64,000 nt of DNA from NCBI GenBank assembly GCA_029990175.1, contig JARKIP010000065.1:7568501-7632500 (forward strand). Direction: 5' to 3'. The translations under genes and the position numbers were made by a program. Of this stretch, positions 1 to 10,502 are shown one piece after another. The DNA comes from Petunia secreta (taxonomy: Eukaryota; Streptophyta; Magnoliopsida; Solanales; Solanaceae). The notes under the pieces were generated by a model. The model had not been told where the DNA came from and ran no database searches. It saw nothing but the letters and a program-made list of their open reading frames with translations. Each line of letters begins with the position of its first letter. Position 1 is the first letter of the stretch.

Positions 1-579
1 TAGGTACTTGGGCTAAAGCGAACCTTCTCCTGTAAAAATTTTGCGGGGAAGCCACTTTGGCACCTGCTATTTGATGCGTAGCTTCGTTCAGAAATTCGCT
101 GAGAATTAGCCACCACGCGCGTTTTTTGAAATTATAGTGTGACGAGCCTTTTTATATCTTTTGAAAATTCTGCTTTTACCCTTCCTTATCGTTAACTTAT
201 TCAAGGATTTATTTCTCTCTCTTGTTACTGTGACTTTTGAATTCTATTAGAAATACACAAACTCTCTTTCGAAATACACAAACTTTCTTATTTTTGATAT
301 TTTGAAGCTTTGTGTTTGGTTGAATTAGTAAAATTTGTTTTGTTGTTTCGTCTATTAAGGTAACTGTTTTACTTCGCATTGTTATTTTTTTCATTTTTTA
401 CGGGTTATTAGGTTATGATTTGTTTCGAAAAATGTTTGGATTTTCCATTGAAGTACAGTATAAGCTTTTGATTCCATTGTAAATGGTGAGTTTTTTTTTT
501 TAATTTTAAGGGCAACGCTTTTTTTGTGAAACCTTGTGCCCCAAAACTATATACTGTGACTTTGTAGGGGATAGACTAT

Positions 580-925
580 TGTCCTTTGATAAAATACTAT
601 GACTATGTGTTAAGCAAGTACTTGTGTCCCAACTCTAAATTAGGAGACTTTATTTAACAAAGCATTATTGTCCCCAACACAAATACTGTGAGTTTACATA
701 TGAAGTACTTGTGCCTCCAGCATCAATGTCTGTGAGTCAATTTGGGAAGGGTGGGCCAATAAGCTTTTTGTGTGCCCCATGATAAAATACTGGGACTCTG
801 TGTTTAACAAGTACTTGTGTCCCAGTTCTAAATTATGGGACTTTATTTAACAAAGCACTATAGTCCCCAGCACAAATACTGTGAGTTTACATATGAAGTA
901 CTTGTGGCCCAGCACCAATGTTTAG
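580..925. repeat. Short dispersed repeats with tgtcccag/ctggg motifs
   Basis: Two imperfect copies of a block of about 190 bp (near 585-720 and 775-905) share AAGTACTTGTGTCCC, a TTATTTAACAAAGCA segment and a CACAAATACTGTGAG segment. The same words occur in opposite orientation at 53200-53760 inside element copy B, so the block belongs to the MULE and is not independent. No coding content. Confidence 0.6.
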
Positions 926-1251
926 GAAGTCAGTCTCGGGAGATCGTTGTGTAATGTCAACTATGAAACATCTACTCCTATACTTGGATTGTTCTTCATC
1001 AAGTGTAAACAGCTGATTAAATCATCGGTATTTTTTATAGGGACCCCTTTGCTTGTTCCAAGTTCCATATCAAACCATATGACTGTCTCAAAATCTTCTT
1101 CATCGAAATCTATCTTTTTTCAAAGGTTTTTTCTGAAATATTCAAATGTATCTGTTTCACTATGCAGAAAAATCCTTGTCTCATGATCTATGTACTTATA
1201 ATCTGGTGTCCATTTCCCATTGAATGCAACAACAATACACTGTTTAGCCAT
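925..1251 (-). pseudogene. MURA N-terminus-like ORF fragment, copy A
   Basis: On the minus strand an ATG at 1251 opens a reading that begins MAKQCIV and continues through GKWTPDYKYIDHETR, then DFDEEDFET and GTSKGVPIKNTDDLISCLHLMKNN in shifted frames. The order matches copy B at 52616 and, more distantly, the ORF at 24494. This is the small N-terminal domain found ahead of the DNA-binding region in plant MURA-type transposases. No DDE catalytic domain, FAR1/SWIM region or zinc knuckle follows. The frame is broken near the FRKN region and again around the MKNN segment, so it is a pseudogene. The assignment rests on family resemblance from memory. Confidence 0.5.
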
Positions 1252-1379
1252 TCCCTACAGTTATAAACACAGTAAAAATACTGAACTAAGTGGCAAAGAA
1301 AGCCGCATGGTAAAATACTGTAATTGTAGCTTAATAATAAAAACTTAAGAACTGCTGATCTATAAGCTAAATATACATA

Positions 1380-1870
1380 GCTACAGGATATTGTAATGGG
1401 GCTTTGCTTCAACATAACACTAAGCCACAGCATTTTATGCTGGACAACAGGGGGGATTTTTAAGTGCAGCTTTATAAGCTAAATATACATACCTACAGAA
1501 TATTGTAATGGGGCTTTGCTTCAACATAACACTAAGCCCCAGCATTTTATGCTGGACAACGGGGGGATTTTGAACTGCAGCTTTATAAGATAAATATGCA
1601 TAGCTACAGGATATTGTAATGGGGATTTGCTTCAACATAACACTAAGCCCAAACATTTTATGCTGGACAACAGGAGATTTTGAAGTGCAGCTTTATAAGC
1701 TAAAAATACATAGCTAAAAGATAATGTAACTAGCTTTTGCTTCAGTATAAAACTAAGTCCCAGCATTTTTAGTGCCGGATTGAAGAGATTAAGCATAGCC
1801 ACAGGATAATGTTTCTAGCCTTTTGCTTCAACAAGGCACTAAACTCTAGCATTTAATGCTGCATATCTTT
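1380..1870 (-). repeat. Hairpin tandem repeats, about 115 bp, four units
   Basis: Four consecutive imperfect units each contain CCAGCATTTTATGCTGG-type dyads, a GGGGATTTT segment, GCAGCTTTATAAGCTAAA and ATTGTAATGGGGCTTTGC. They correspond in reverse complement to the eight-unit array at 51605-52465. Apparent short ORFs here (for example 1188-1433 and 1435-1656) are translations of the repeat and not genes. Confidence 0.75.
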
Positions 1871-2559
1871 TGAACTCAATGTAGATTCAAATTAAATATA
1901 TATAACAGCAAATTCGCGTTGCAAAAACAAATTCATTGAATGAATCGCATATTTTACAGTACAAATGAGATCATAATCACGAATTTTTATTTGAAATCAA
2001 TGTATTACAGTCACAAAAATATATTTATTTATGCAAAATAACTGAAATTATGAGAATTCAGCACAGAAACTGAGAAAATGCAGCTCAAATTAATAAACTA
2101 ATCGATATCTTTTAGAGTTTGAATTTTAACTTCGGGAGAAAGAGAATGATGATCTGTAGAGAATGTGTATGCTTTGCTCTGTTTTTTGACGCGTGATCTG
2201 TATTTAAGTGGAGCTGTAGGTTTTTAAGGGTACTTCAGTAAATTCAATGTATAGGTGTTGTTAGCGGCAGTAGCCTGTATCGTACGTGAGTCATTTTTGG
2301 CTATTTTGTGAAAGTGTGGGTGAAACTCATTTAAGGTGTTAGAAATTGGCTAGTCATCAAATTTTCACCCATCTTCTTTGCTCATGAACATACGGGTAAT
2401 TTTGATGACTAACTAATTTTCAAACCACTTAAATAGAATCAGCCAACAATTACAAACTTTTAGAAAAGCAGCTCGTATTTTTTAAATACTAGCCATAGGA
2501 AAAAGGTATGAGAATTTGAACAAAACCTTAGCAAATTTTTGTTGGGGGTTAATTCAAAG
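1871..2559. other. Leader and right terminus of MULE copy A; no gene
   Basis: 1871-2380 is the reverse complement of the 5' part of copy B (51377-51600 plus 28380-28615). It includes the interval where copy B is interrupted by the retrotransposon array, so this copy shows the uninterrupted arrangement near 2120-2160. 2390-2559 is AT-rich and holds no open frame I would call. Confidence 0.5.
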
Positions 2560-2815
2560 TTCTAGGAAATTTTACTGGAGCTTCATACTTGAGTAAGTAT
2601 TTTTTACAAGGACTTTTAAACTAAAATTTTCAATGTCCAAGTATTTTTTACTGGAACTTCACATTTAGCAAGTCCCAAGTAATATTTACTAGGACTTTTG
2701 AACCAAAATTTTCAAAGTCCAATTATTTTTACTGGGACTTAATATTTAGCAAGTCCCAGTATTTTTACTTGGACTTTGAAAATTTTAGTTCAAATGTCCA
2801 AGTAAAAATATTGAA
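2560..2815. repeat. Imperfect hairpin cluster
   Basis: Three consecutive inverted-repeat modules use the words GGACTTT, AAAATTTTCAAAGTCC and ACTGGGACT. The best one pairs 2705-2739 with 2751-2786 around an 11-nt loop, with mismatches in the middle of the stem. It resembles the palindromic modules at 27470-28260 in design although the words differ. No coding potential is visible. Confidence 0.6.
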
Positions 2816-3289
2816 ATTTTCGCCTGAATTGTAGAGATATGCTACGGGAACAAATGGTTTGCATAAATGCCCTTGCTAATAGTGGTTCAGCATAAATGTC
2901 TTCCATTAATTTAATGAAAGATTTTTCGGACGAAAGTACTCCTAACAACCAATAAAAAGACCTGCCCATATCCCTCCCCTTCCTTTTTCCCATTCACGCG
3001 ATCAACAAATCCTAAAAACCCATACCTTTTACATATTCCTCCGTTCAAACGAAGATTCAATGTAAGATTTCTTCAAATTGCTATTGACTTTTACTAAAAG
3101 TTCCATTAGTTTCTTTATAATTTCATTTAAATTATACTTAATTTTACTTTAAATTCTATATAAACCAAACGAACTACGAAGTTTATTCATAATAATCCAA
3201 AAAACAAGTTGTATAGAAACATATGACATTAGATTGATTACAATAATTATAATTTCATAGAAATTAATTAGTATATATAAATTGCAGAA
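2816..3289. other. Probable left terminal region of second MULE; no gene
   Basis: AT-rich sequence ahead of the 120-bp repeats. A GCCCTTGCTAA word near 2869-2879 also occurs in inverse orientation near 27090-27100, so these may be degenerate TIRs of one element. The only reading frame, 2790-2993 minus, has no recognisable domain. Confidence 0.3.
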
Positions 3290-4022
3290 AATGCATGAAT
3301 TCTCTACAAGTCTTGCCTATTGCCAAGACTTTAAACACATTTGCTATGCGGACTTGCAGAGAAAGTCTCTAAAAGTCTTGGTTATAGCCACGACTTCAAG
3401 CTCTGCTGCAATTAGCACATGGCACAGACTGTTGGTTATTGCCAAGACTTTAAGCCATATTGCAAGGGTAAACTTCTCTGCAACTCTTGGCTTATTGTCA
3501 AGAATTTAAGCTCTGGTGCAATCGGCAACTTGCAGAGAAAGTCCCTACAACTCTTGGCTATAAGCCCTGACTATAAGCCAAGAGTTGCATCTCTGGTGAA
3601 ATGGGCACCTTGGAGAGACTTATTGGCTATTGCCAAGACTTTAAGACCTGTTGCAATGCGAAACTTTCAGTTAAGTCTTTACAAGTCTTGGCTATTGCCA
3701 AGAGTTGCGACTCTGGTGCAATGGGCACCTTAGAGAGACTGCTTGGCTATTGCCAAGACTTTAAGCATTGTTGCAATGACCAACATGCAGATAAAGTCTC
3801 TGCAAGTCTTGGCTATTGCCAAGAGTTGCAGCTCTGGTGCAATGGGCACCTTGGAGAGACTTCTTGGCTATTGCCAAGACTTTAAGCCCTGCTGCAATGG
3901 GGAACTTGCAGATAAAGTCTCTCAAGTCTTGGCTATTGCCAAGAGTTGCAGCTCTGGTGCAATGGGCACCTTGGAGAGGCTTTTTGGCTATTGCCAAGAC
4001 TTTAAGCCCTGTTGCAATGACC
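3290..4022 (+). repeat. 120-bp tandem repeat with TCTTGGCTATTGCCAAGA hairpin (left part)
   Basis: From about 3600 the repeat period is 120 bp (units begin near 3601, 3721, 3841 and 3961); more diverged units occupy 3290-3600. Each unit carries two copies of a dyad TCTTGGC-TAT-GCCAAGA joined by TTGCAATG(G) and CTTGCAGATAAAGTCTCT words. The array resumes at 24187 on the far side of the nested retrotransposon. Open frames over the array on both strands are repeat translations. Confidence 0.85.
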
Positions 4023-4027
4023 AACTT
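4023..4027. repeat. Target site duplication AACTT (left copy)
   Basis: AACTT directly abuts the left LTR end and recurs at 24187-24191 right after the other LTR. It marks insertion of the gypsy element into the hairpin repeat array. Confidence 0.8.
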
Positions 4028-4802
4028 TTATAAGGGGCAAACTACGGAAGCGATAAATAATGATAAGAGCGAGACGCGACAAGAACAGTTACGAGGTAGC
4101 ACCAACGAACGATGTCTTGATACACCCTCGATCGAGTCAAGTTGAACCTACGCTAAGCAACTATCCTCAAGAGACACCCGGCTCAAGCAAATAGAGTGAT
4201 CAAAGAGGATTGAAGAGCAACTTGGATTCATCCAGTTGATTCAAGCCAAAATAGTTACAAGTGTTTTGGGAGCAAATGCTCATTAATGTTCAATATTCAA
4301 GATAGGTTAAGGGCCATAAATGATGAAGGGTGTATTTATAGCACCCTTCTACAACTAAGTGAAATGTCTAAAAAGCCCTTAGCTAGGTAGACACGTAATA
4401 GAACTAGCTAGGGTCAAAATAGTAAGTTCACACAAAAACTAGGCCAATCAGCATTTTGGGCTCTCCACCCTGGAGCTGGGCGCTCCGCCTGGTAGAGGCA
4501 TGACCCAGGCGCTCCGCCTGGTGAGCACCATTGTAAAAGTGGTGAGACGCTCCGCCCCTTTGTGCTAGGCGCTCCGCCCTGTGAGCTGTGGTGTTGGGCG
4601 CTCCGCCTCTTGGCTTGGCGTTCCGCCCACTGCTCTGTGGTCTTTCATTCCTTCTTCCAACGAGCTCAAGTGTATGATCTTCCAATGGTCTCTGGAGCTT
4701 GTATCATCAACCCCCTTCCGAATCAAGTACAAGTGAGCATCATGAAGTGTTTTGGCTTGGCTTCTAGTAAAGGGCCTTGTAGTGGTGGTTTGCCCCGCAT
4801 CA
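4028..4802 (-). repeat. 3' LTR (left side) of the CRM-like gypsy
   Basis: 775 bp, near-identical to 23414-24186, ending GCCCCGCATCA. It contains a run of GGCGCTCCGCC motifs. The last coding sense of pol continues into this LTR beyond an in-frame stop. Confidence 0.9.
4455..4640. repeat. GGCGCTCCGCC motif cluster in LTR
   Basis: At least six GGCGCTCCGCC-type 11-mers, each an inverted repeat (GGCG...CGCC), are spaced irregularly among GTGAGC and TGTGGT words. The matching cluster in the other LTR is at 23835-24015 and has an extra motif, so copy number has changed since insertion. Confidence 0.75.
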
Positions 4803-4815
4803 TCTTCCCCTTCTT
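4803..4815 (-). other. Polypurine tract of the CRM-like gypsy
   Basis: Read on the minus strand this is AAGAAGGGGAAGA directly against the LTR, the expected plus-strand primer of an LTR retrotransposon. It overlaps the pol reading frame. Confidence 0.75.
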
Positions 4816-5956
4816 AAGAAGATTTCGTCCTCAAAATTGAAGCATCAGCCTCCACGGCATCATCCTCCACGGCATGATGGCCTACATCAAAAGGAGCCAA
4901 GTCACTAACATTAAAAGTGTTTGAAACATTGTACTCACCGGGCAAATCGATCACATAGGCATTGTTGTTGATCTTTGAGAGCACTTGGAAGGGCCCATCT
5001 CCTCGGGGTGCCAACTTCCCTTGTCTAAGGTTTGGAAACCTCTCCTTGCGGAAGTGCACCCACACCCAATCCCTTTTCTTGAGTTCCAACTTCTTCCTCC
5101 CCTTGTTCTTCTTGAAGGCAACCTTGGCATAGGCTTCCTCCAATCTCTTCCTCACTTTGGCATGTATCTCGAGCATTGCTTTAGCTCGATTTTCACCTTC
5201 AAAACTAACAACCATTTCCTTGTGCAAAGGGGTTAGATCAAGTGGAATCAAAGGATTAAAACAATAAACACACTCAAATGGAGTCAAGCCAATCATACTA
5301 TGCAATGTACGGTTATATGAAAACTCCATAAGAGGCAACTTTTCTACCCAAGTCCCGGCCTTACCTCGGGTCATGGCTCTAAGTAGAGCACCCAAGGTTC
5401 GGTTCACCACCTCGGTTTGGCCATCCGTTTGAGGGTGGTGGGACGTAGAAAACAACAACTTGGTGCCAAGAGAACCCCAAAGACATCTCCAAAAATGGCT
5501 AAGGAACTTAGAGTCCCTATCACTCACAATTATTTGAGGCACACCATGCAATTTTAGCACATTGTCAATGAACAAAGAAGCTACATGTTGTGCATCATGA
5601 CTCTTTTTACAAGGAATAAAGTGAGCAATTTTGGAGAACATATCCACGACAACATAAATGCTATCGTGTCCCCCTTTAGACCGTGGCAAACCCATAACAA
5701 AATCTATAGAGATGTCCATCCACGGGCTAGTAGGAATAGGAAGGGGAGTATACAAACCATGGGGATTAGATTTGGACTTAGCATACTTGCAATCCAAGCA
5801 AGTGTTGCAAAGTCTCTCAACTTTCAATCCCATCTTTGGCCAATAGAATTGCTCCACAAGAGTGGCCAAGGTTTTGTTTCTCCCAAAGTGACCCATCAAG
5901 CCCCCACAATGAGCTTCAGAATAAGCAATTCCCTCCATAAGGACTCGGGCACACAA
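4814..5956 (-). pseudogene. Integrase region of the CRM-like gypsy
   Basis: A 380-aa open stretch. The zinc-binding HHCC region includes H16, H23, C53 and C56. The catalytic core has D85 (SIDFVMG), D146 (VSDRDSK) and E182 (DGQTEVVN), so the DDE triad is present. The C-terminus has the GPFQVL and NAYVIDLPGEY segments typical of gypsy integrases. Upstream, RNase H is in another frame (join near 5900-5950). A TAA at the C-terminal end precedes a TRSQAK motif inside the LTR, so the native protein probably ran longer. The domain is intact but cannot be made as part of a continuous polyprotein, hence pseudogene. Confidence 0.85.
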
Positions 5957-6528
5957 ACTCTACCATTTTTAAAAATGTAGCCATCAACCCATTGGTATTT
6001 CTCCACCCTCTTCCCACTCAATAGAGCATCATGAATGCTCTTGAGCTTTGGGTCATGTTCATACATGGACTTTATACTTTCAAAACCCATAAGCCTAGAA
6101 GTAAGAGTGGTAGCAAGGGCAAACTTCCTAGAAATCGCATCGGCTACAACATTGTCCTTTCCCTTCTTGTAATGAATTACATAAGGGAAGGACTCAATTA
6201 ACTCTACCCACTTGCCATGTCTCTTGTTAAACTTCTCTTGGCCTCTTAGATACTTGAGTGACTCATGGTCACTCTTGATCACAAATACCCGAGGCCATAG
6301 ATAGTGTTGCCAATGAGCTAGAGCTCTCACAAGGGCGTACAATTCCTTGTCATACGTGGAGTAATTCAAGGTTGCACCCTTCAACTTCTCACTAAAGTAG
6401 GCAACGGGTTTCCCTTCTTGCATGAGAACACCCCCAATACCCACCCCCGAGGCATCATGTTCAACCTCAAAAGCCTTCCCGAAGTCGGGCAATTGCAAAA
6501 ATGGGACGGTACTAAACCTACTTTTCAA
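5896..6528 (-). pseudogene. RNase H and linker of the CRM-like gypsy
   Basis: Minus-strand segment with the RNase H start FEVEHDASGVGIGGVLMQ, the ELYALVRAL helix with its acidic residue, KSDHESLKYL, and the closing KGKDNVVADAISRK. These are the standard gypsy RNase H landmarks. The last residues run out of frame just where the integrase HHCC region begins. A stop separates it from the in-frame RT tail at 6529-6729. Confidence 0.85.
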
Positions 6529-7312
6529 CTATTGGGAAGCCTTCTCTTGAGGCTCTCCCCACACAAAGGACTTGTCCTTCTTCACCAACTCGGTGAGTGG
6601 TGCGGCGATGGTGCTAAAGTCTCTAACAAAGTGCCTATAAAAAACTAGCAAGGCCATGGAAACTCCTAACATGAGAAACGGTAGTAGGAGTAGGCCAATC
6701 TCTAACAGCTTCAACTTTGGACTCATCAACTTCTACACCATTGGAGCTAACAACAAAACCAAGAAAGACAACCTTTTCTGCACAAAAGGCACACTTTTTG
6801 AAATTGACATAGAGCTTTTCGGCTCTTAGCACTTCAAGAACTTCACTCAAGTGGCCTACATGGTCATCAATTGATTTGCTATATATCAAGATATCATCAA
6901 AATAGACGACCACGAACTTGTTGATAAACGGCTTTATAACATGGTTCATTAACCGTATGAAAGTGCTAGGTGCGTTGGAGAGGCCAAAAGGCATCACCAA
7001 CCATTCATAAAGACCAAACTTGGTCTTGAATGCGGTTTTCCACTCGTTGCCCGGTTTTATCTGGATTTGGTGGTAGCCGGACCTAAGATCTATCTTGGTA
7101 AAGACACTTGAACCACTCAATTCATCAAGCATGTCATCAAGTCTAGGAATGGGATGACGATACTTTACCATTATCTTGTTGAGCGCACGGAAATCAACGC
7201 ACATCCTCCATGTCCCGTCCTTCTTTTGCACAAGAATGACCGGTACGGCACACGGACTCAAGCTTTCACGAACCAAGCCTTTAGTGAGAAATTCATCCAC
7301 TTGCTTTTGCAA
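6529..7312 (-). pseudogene. Reverse transcriptase of the CRM-like gypsy
   Basis: Minus-strand RT with VQKKDGTWRMCVDFRALN, FTKIDLRSGYHQI (catalytic D75 of this segment), MPFGLSNAPSTF and the YFDDIL catalytic box (D139-D140). It is followed by FLGFVVSSNGV. A frameshift in 6635-6729 moves the thumb/connection part to another frame (6529-6729), and a stop precedes RNase H. The catalytic residues survive but the frame does not. Confidence 0.9.
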
Positions 7313-7384
7313 TTCCTTTGTATCCTCCGGATTGCTCCTATAAGCTGGTTTGTTTAGGATTTGGGACCCTGGGACAAAATCAAT

Positions 7385-7750
7385 TTAGTACTCAATCCCC
7401 CTCAATGGAGAAAGACCACTCGGCGTCTCTTCCGGGAACATGTCCTCAAATACCTTCAAAATATTCTCAATAGCACTAGGCAAAGGGTTAGGGTTAGGCA
7501 AATAATCACTTTCGAAATTTAAAACCATACCTTTGTGCACTAGGAAAGTGAGCGTTTTGGTGCCATCATTACTTCTCAAGTACTCGCCCGGTTGCATCAT
7601 GGCACAAATGCGACCGGTAGAAGATGGTGGAGTTTCGGCCAAAGGCTTGGCCACAACGGGAGATTTAGCTTTATCCACTTCCTTCAACTCCCTCATGCGC
7701 CTATAGTCATCACTTACTTGCTTTGGCGTCAAGGGTGTGTCGACACCCAT
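7385..7750 (-). pseudogene. Protease-RT linker of the CRM-like gypsy, truncated
   Basis: 121 aa with LTPKQVSDDYRRMRELKE near its N-terminus and LPSAIENILKVFEDMFPEETPSGLSPLRGIEY at its C-terminus, the linker that precedes gypsy RT. A stop right after GIEY separates it from RT in the same frame. The segment is cut at 7738 by the Ogre-like LTR, so its first few codons are LTR sequence. Protease and gag are absent from the window. Confidence 0.75.
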
Positions 7751-8338
7751 TTTTACCAGAACCCGTTAAGAGTTCGAAATAGGCTCGACTTATTGGGACT
7801 CACGGGTTAAGACTAAGAGTCGCCACCTAACATATTTTTTTACTAGGCGTATTAGGGCACCTACTTTGTTTCAAGCCAATTTTAATATTAGCTTTAAAAA
7901 GATGATCATACAAACCAAAATTCTAGGTAAGGGTTCAAATTAACCCGAACGGAATGTGTTAGGCACCTTTCGGGTTCTATCAAATGTGGTTACCGGCCGG
8001 ACTTAATAATTGAGATTTAATAATAACTAAAGGCAAGTAAAATAATTTCTACTATATTAATTGCATAAACGACAAATAAATCGATATTCCATATTTGCCA
8101 TGGACTTCAAAACCTCGTCCGAATATACCTTGCAAGTAAAACAATTTAGTTAGTATGCCAAATATATGAAAACAAAATTAATAAAGGCCAAACAAATAAA
8201 GCAATAAGAAAACACAATAGCAATTTTTAAAGGCTTGTCTTCTCCAACAACGTCATATTCAGCGATTTTCTCCGAGATGTACTTCGCAAAAATATTAAAA
8301 TGAAGTTAGTATTATAACAAAAATTAAAGTAGAATAAA

Positions 8339-8411
<73 letters not shown>

Positions 8412-10483
8412 GAAAAAGAAAATAGTAACTAATGAAAAATAGAAATGTTAGTGGTAAGGAAAGTAGTAATAATAAAATAATAGTAATTATAATAATGATA
8501 ATAAAAACAAAAGAAAAAAAGGAATTTTTGAAAGTTTAGGCTCAGATTCGGGTGATGGGAGGCTAAGGATACCGTCACGGCTGCAAACACGCCGGCCAGT
8601 CGTGTTGCCATGCCAAGTGCGAGTCTTGTTGCCTATTCCATTCATTTTTCAAGATTGTATATGTTATCGTCATCGCCTTTTTTGTTTGTTTTCGGGACAC
8701 GTAAGGGACGGTAAATGCGAGACGGGACTTGTGTTGGCCTCCAAATGTCATTGGCCTAATGGTGTAGTATCCATTCAATAATCAGTACTTAGGCCTCAAT
8801 ACATGTATATGTATTATTTCATTGGCCATAAACGGTGTGCTGCCTCTTCAAGATTCCACTTAACGCAATATCTGTTCAGGGTAAGGGTCGAATTGTATAA
8901 CAATGCATAATCAGTGGCCAAGCCGCATCACAACTTAAAAGGACCAAAGCTGCATAACAATACAATACAGTAAACGGGTCAAACTGCGGCACAGTAATTA
9001 AATGAGTTGAACGGGTCAACTGCAAGAAATGCAATTCGCAACCAACACTAATCCACAGTAAAACAACAAAAAAGAAAACCACGAGTCCATGCTGTAGAGA
9101 AACAAGGAGACCCAGGACAACCAAATTGCGATAACCAGTAAATCAACAAAGCCAAAGGATCAGCAGAGACATCAAGAAACAAAGCAACCATTATAAAGGC
9201 TTAACAGCGGAACAATTCGAATCAAACATGGGAGCGACTGCCAGCGATTTTTTCCAATGAGCGAGTAGCGGCATCGCTGCGACTCTGATGCCACCGTTTG
9301 TTCTATTTCAGTAACTAATGAACGAGACAAAAAGGGCGATGACCATAACGAATGAAAAGGGACTATCGCCGTCAACGTTTTTCCGGTTAAAAACCCCCGG
9401 CGATGATGGCGATGGTTAATCATCCCTAACCCCTCTTTTATCCGGATCTATTACTCCGCTTCCTCCATCATTGATGGTGGTACCCTTTTTTGCCACTGAC
9501 CCGTTTATAATCCTCCAACCCCCGATCTCCATTTCCTCTGTTTCCATCGATTGTTGTGCGTGTGGAGGTCCTCTGATTTTTGTTTGCATGTGGGTGTATG
9601 TATCTGTTTGTGATGGTGTACGTGTGTGGTAGTTTCCACCACCGCTGGTGGTGGTGTTGTACGTATTGGAGAAGAAATGTTTTTGAAACGGGAGAGGGAG
9701 TCCTTGGTGGTATGTTTGGACTTTATATGGAGTATCAGTGATAAAGAAGATGATGGTCAGTGCGAGTACCCCCTCTTGTGTCTCCATGATGCTGCTGTAT
9801 ATATATAGCCAAGCTTAAAATACGTTGGGTGATTCCCCAAGTTAAGGGATTAGATCATGGAGGAGATAATTAAGGGATTCAGATGAATTTTATTGATTTT
9901 TGATTTGGAGACATTGGGGTAAGATTTTAAAAATTAGGAGAGATTGAGGCTAGGAGATTTTGTCCAGAAAGGTAAGAAATTAACTAGAAAAATTGAGTGT
10001 GATGTGATTTAGGGGAATGTACCTAGACCACCTTTTGTCTAGGTTCAAAGGGGGAAGATATGAAATAATTTAAACTTTAAAAGAATTTTAATCCTAAAAG
10101 ATTTAAAATTGGATTTAGATATTGGACTAATAATTAACTCAGCAATGCAAAAAAATAAAAATATTTTAGCATACATATTATGTATAAAGATAAGAAAATG
10201 CACATATAAAATAATTAAATATAAATAATCACATATAATTAATAAATATTATAAATACAGTAATTTCACAAATAACTATAGCTTGACAGGTACTTCACAT
10301 ATAGCCTATATGATGCTGAATCACATAATATAATCACGATTAATTTTATAACGCACAAATAGGGTATAATCACAAGTAAATACATGCTTCTTAATGCGAA
10401 TTCGCTCAAATAGACAATATTGCACCTTTAAGTCAAAAATAGCCAATTATGGAGAAAAGGATGGACAAAATTGGGTGTCAACA
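7738..10483 (-). repeat. 3' LTR (left) of the Ogre-like element
   Basis: 2746 bp, TG...CA bounded, aligned end to end with 18698-22413 apart from the 1.07-kb insert, a shorter AAT run and the missing last ~70 bp of the right copy. Short ORFs inside (for example 8876-9124 and 9416-9787 minus) have counterparts in the right LTR with substitutions and no recognisable domains. Confidence 0.85.
8338..8411. repeat. (AAT)n microsatellite
   Basis: About 24 uninterrupted AAT/ATA units inside the LTR. The homologous site of the right LTR has only a few units and carries the MULE insertion. Confidence 0.95.
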
Positions 10484-10502
10484 GCTGCCCCTCTTTGCCC
10501 GG
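10484..10502 (-). other. Polypurine tract of the Ogre-like element
   Basis: On the minus strand GGGCAAAGAGGGGCAGC directly precedes the TGTTGACACCC start of the LTR. Confidence 0.7.

Larger units (their letters stand above)
1..2390 (-). mobile_element. Non-autonomous Mutator-like element, copy A
   Basis: Read on the minus strand, this stretch matches 28380-28615 joined to 51377-53965 in order: terminal sequence, leader, hairpin tandem repeats, a MURA-N-like ORF fragment, GCTGGG-rich short repeats and an A-rich tail. Both ends carry related inverted termini: a segment reading TTGATGACTAGCCA at about 2360-2373 on the minus strand, and TTGATGCGTAGCT with GAGAATTAGCCACC at about 70-113 on the plus strand. 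Long degenerate TIRs and a MURA-like fragment without a catalytic domain fit a non-autonomous MULE. The exact left end may lie outside the window, and I could not find a clean 9-bp target duplication. Family assignment is inference. Confidence 0.5.

Noticed and set aside
3282..4145. Overlapping ORFs of 75-109 aa on both strands
   Set aside because: Period-120 repeat translated in several frames; a 120-bp unit is a multiple of three, which keeps frames open.
4428..4685. 85-aa ORF in the gypsy LTR as a separate gene
   Set aside because: Covers the GGCGCTCCGCC cluster; only the adjoining TRSQAK frame has family meaning.
8429..9787. Minus ORFs in the Ogre-like LTR (also 20416-21824)
   Set aside because: Occur in both LTR copies with substitutions that do not favour coding; no domains.
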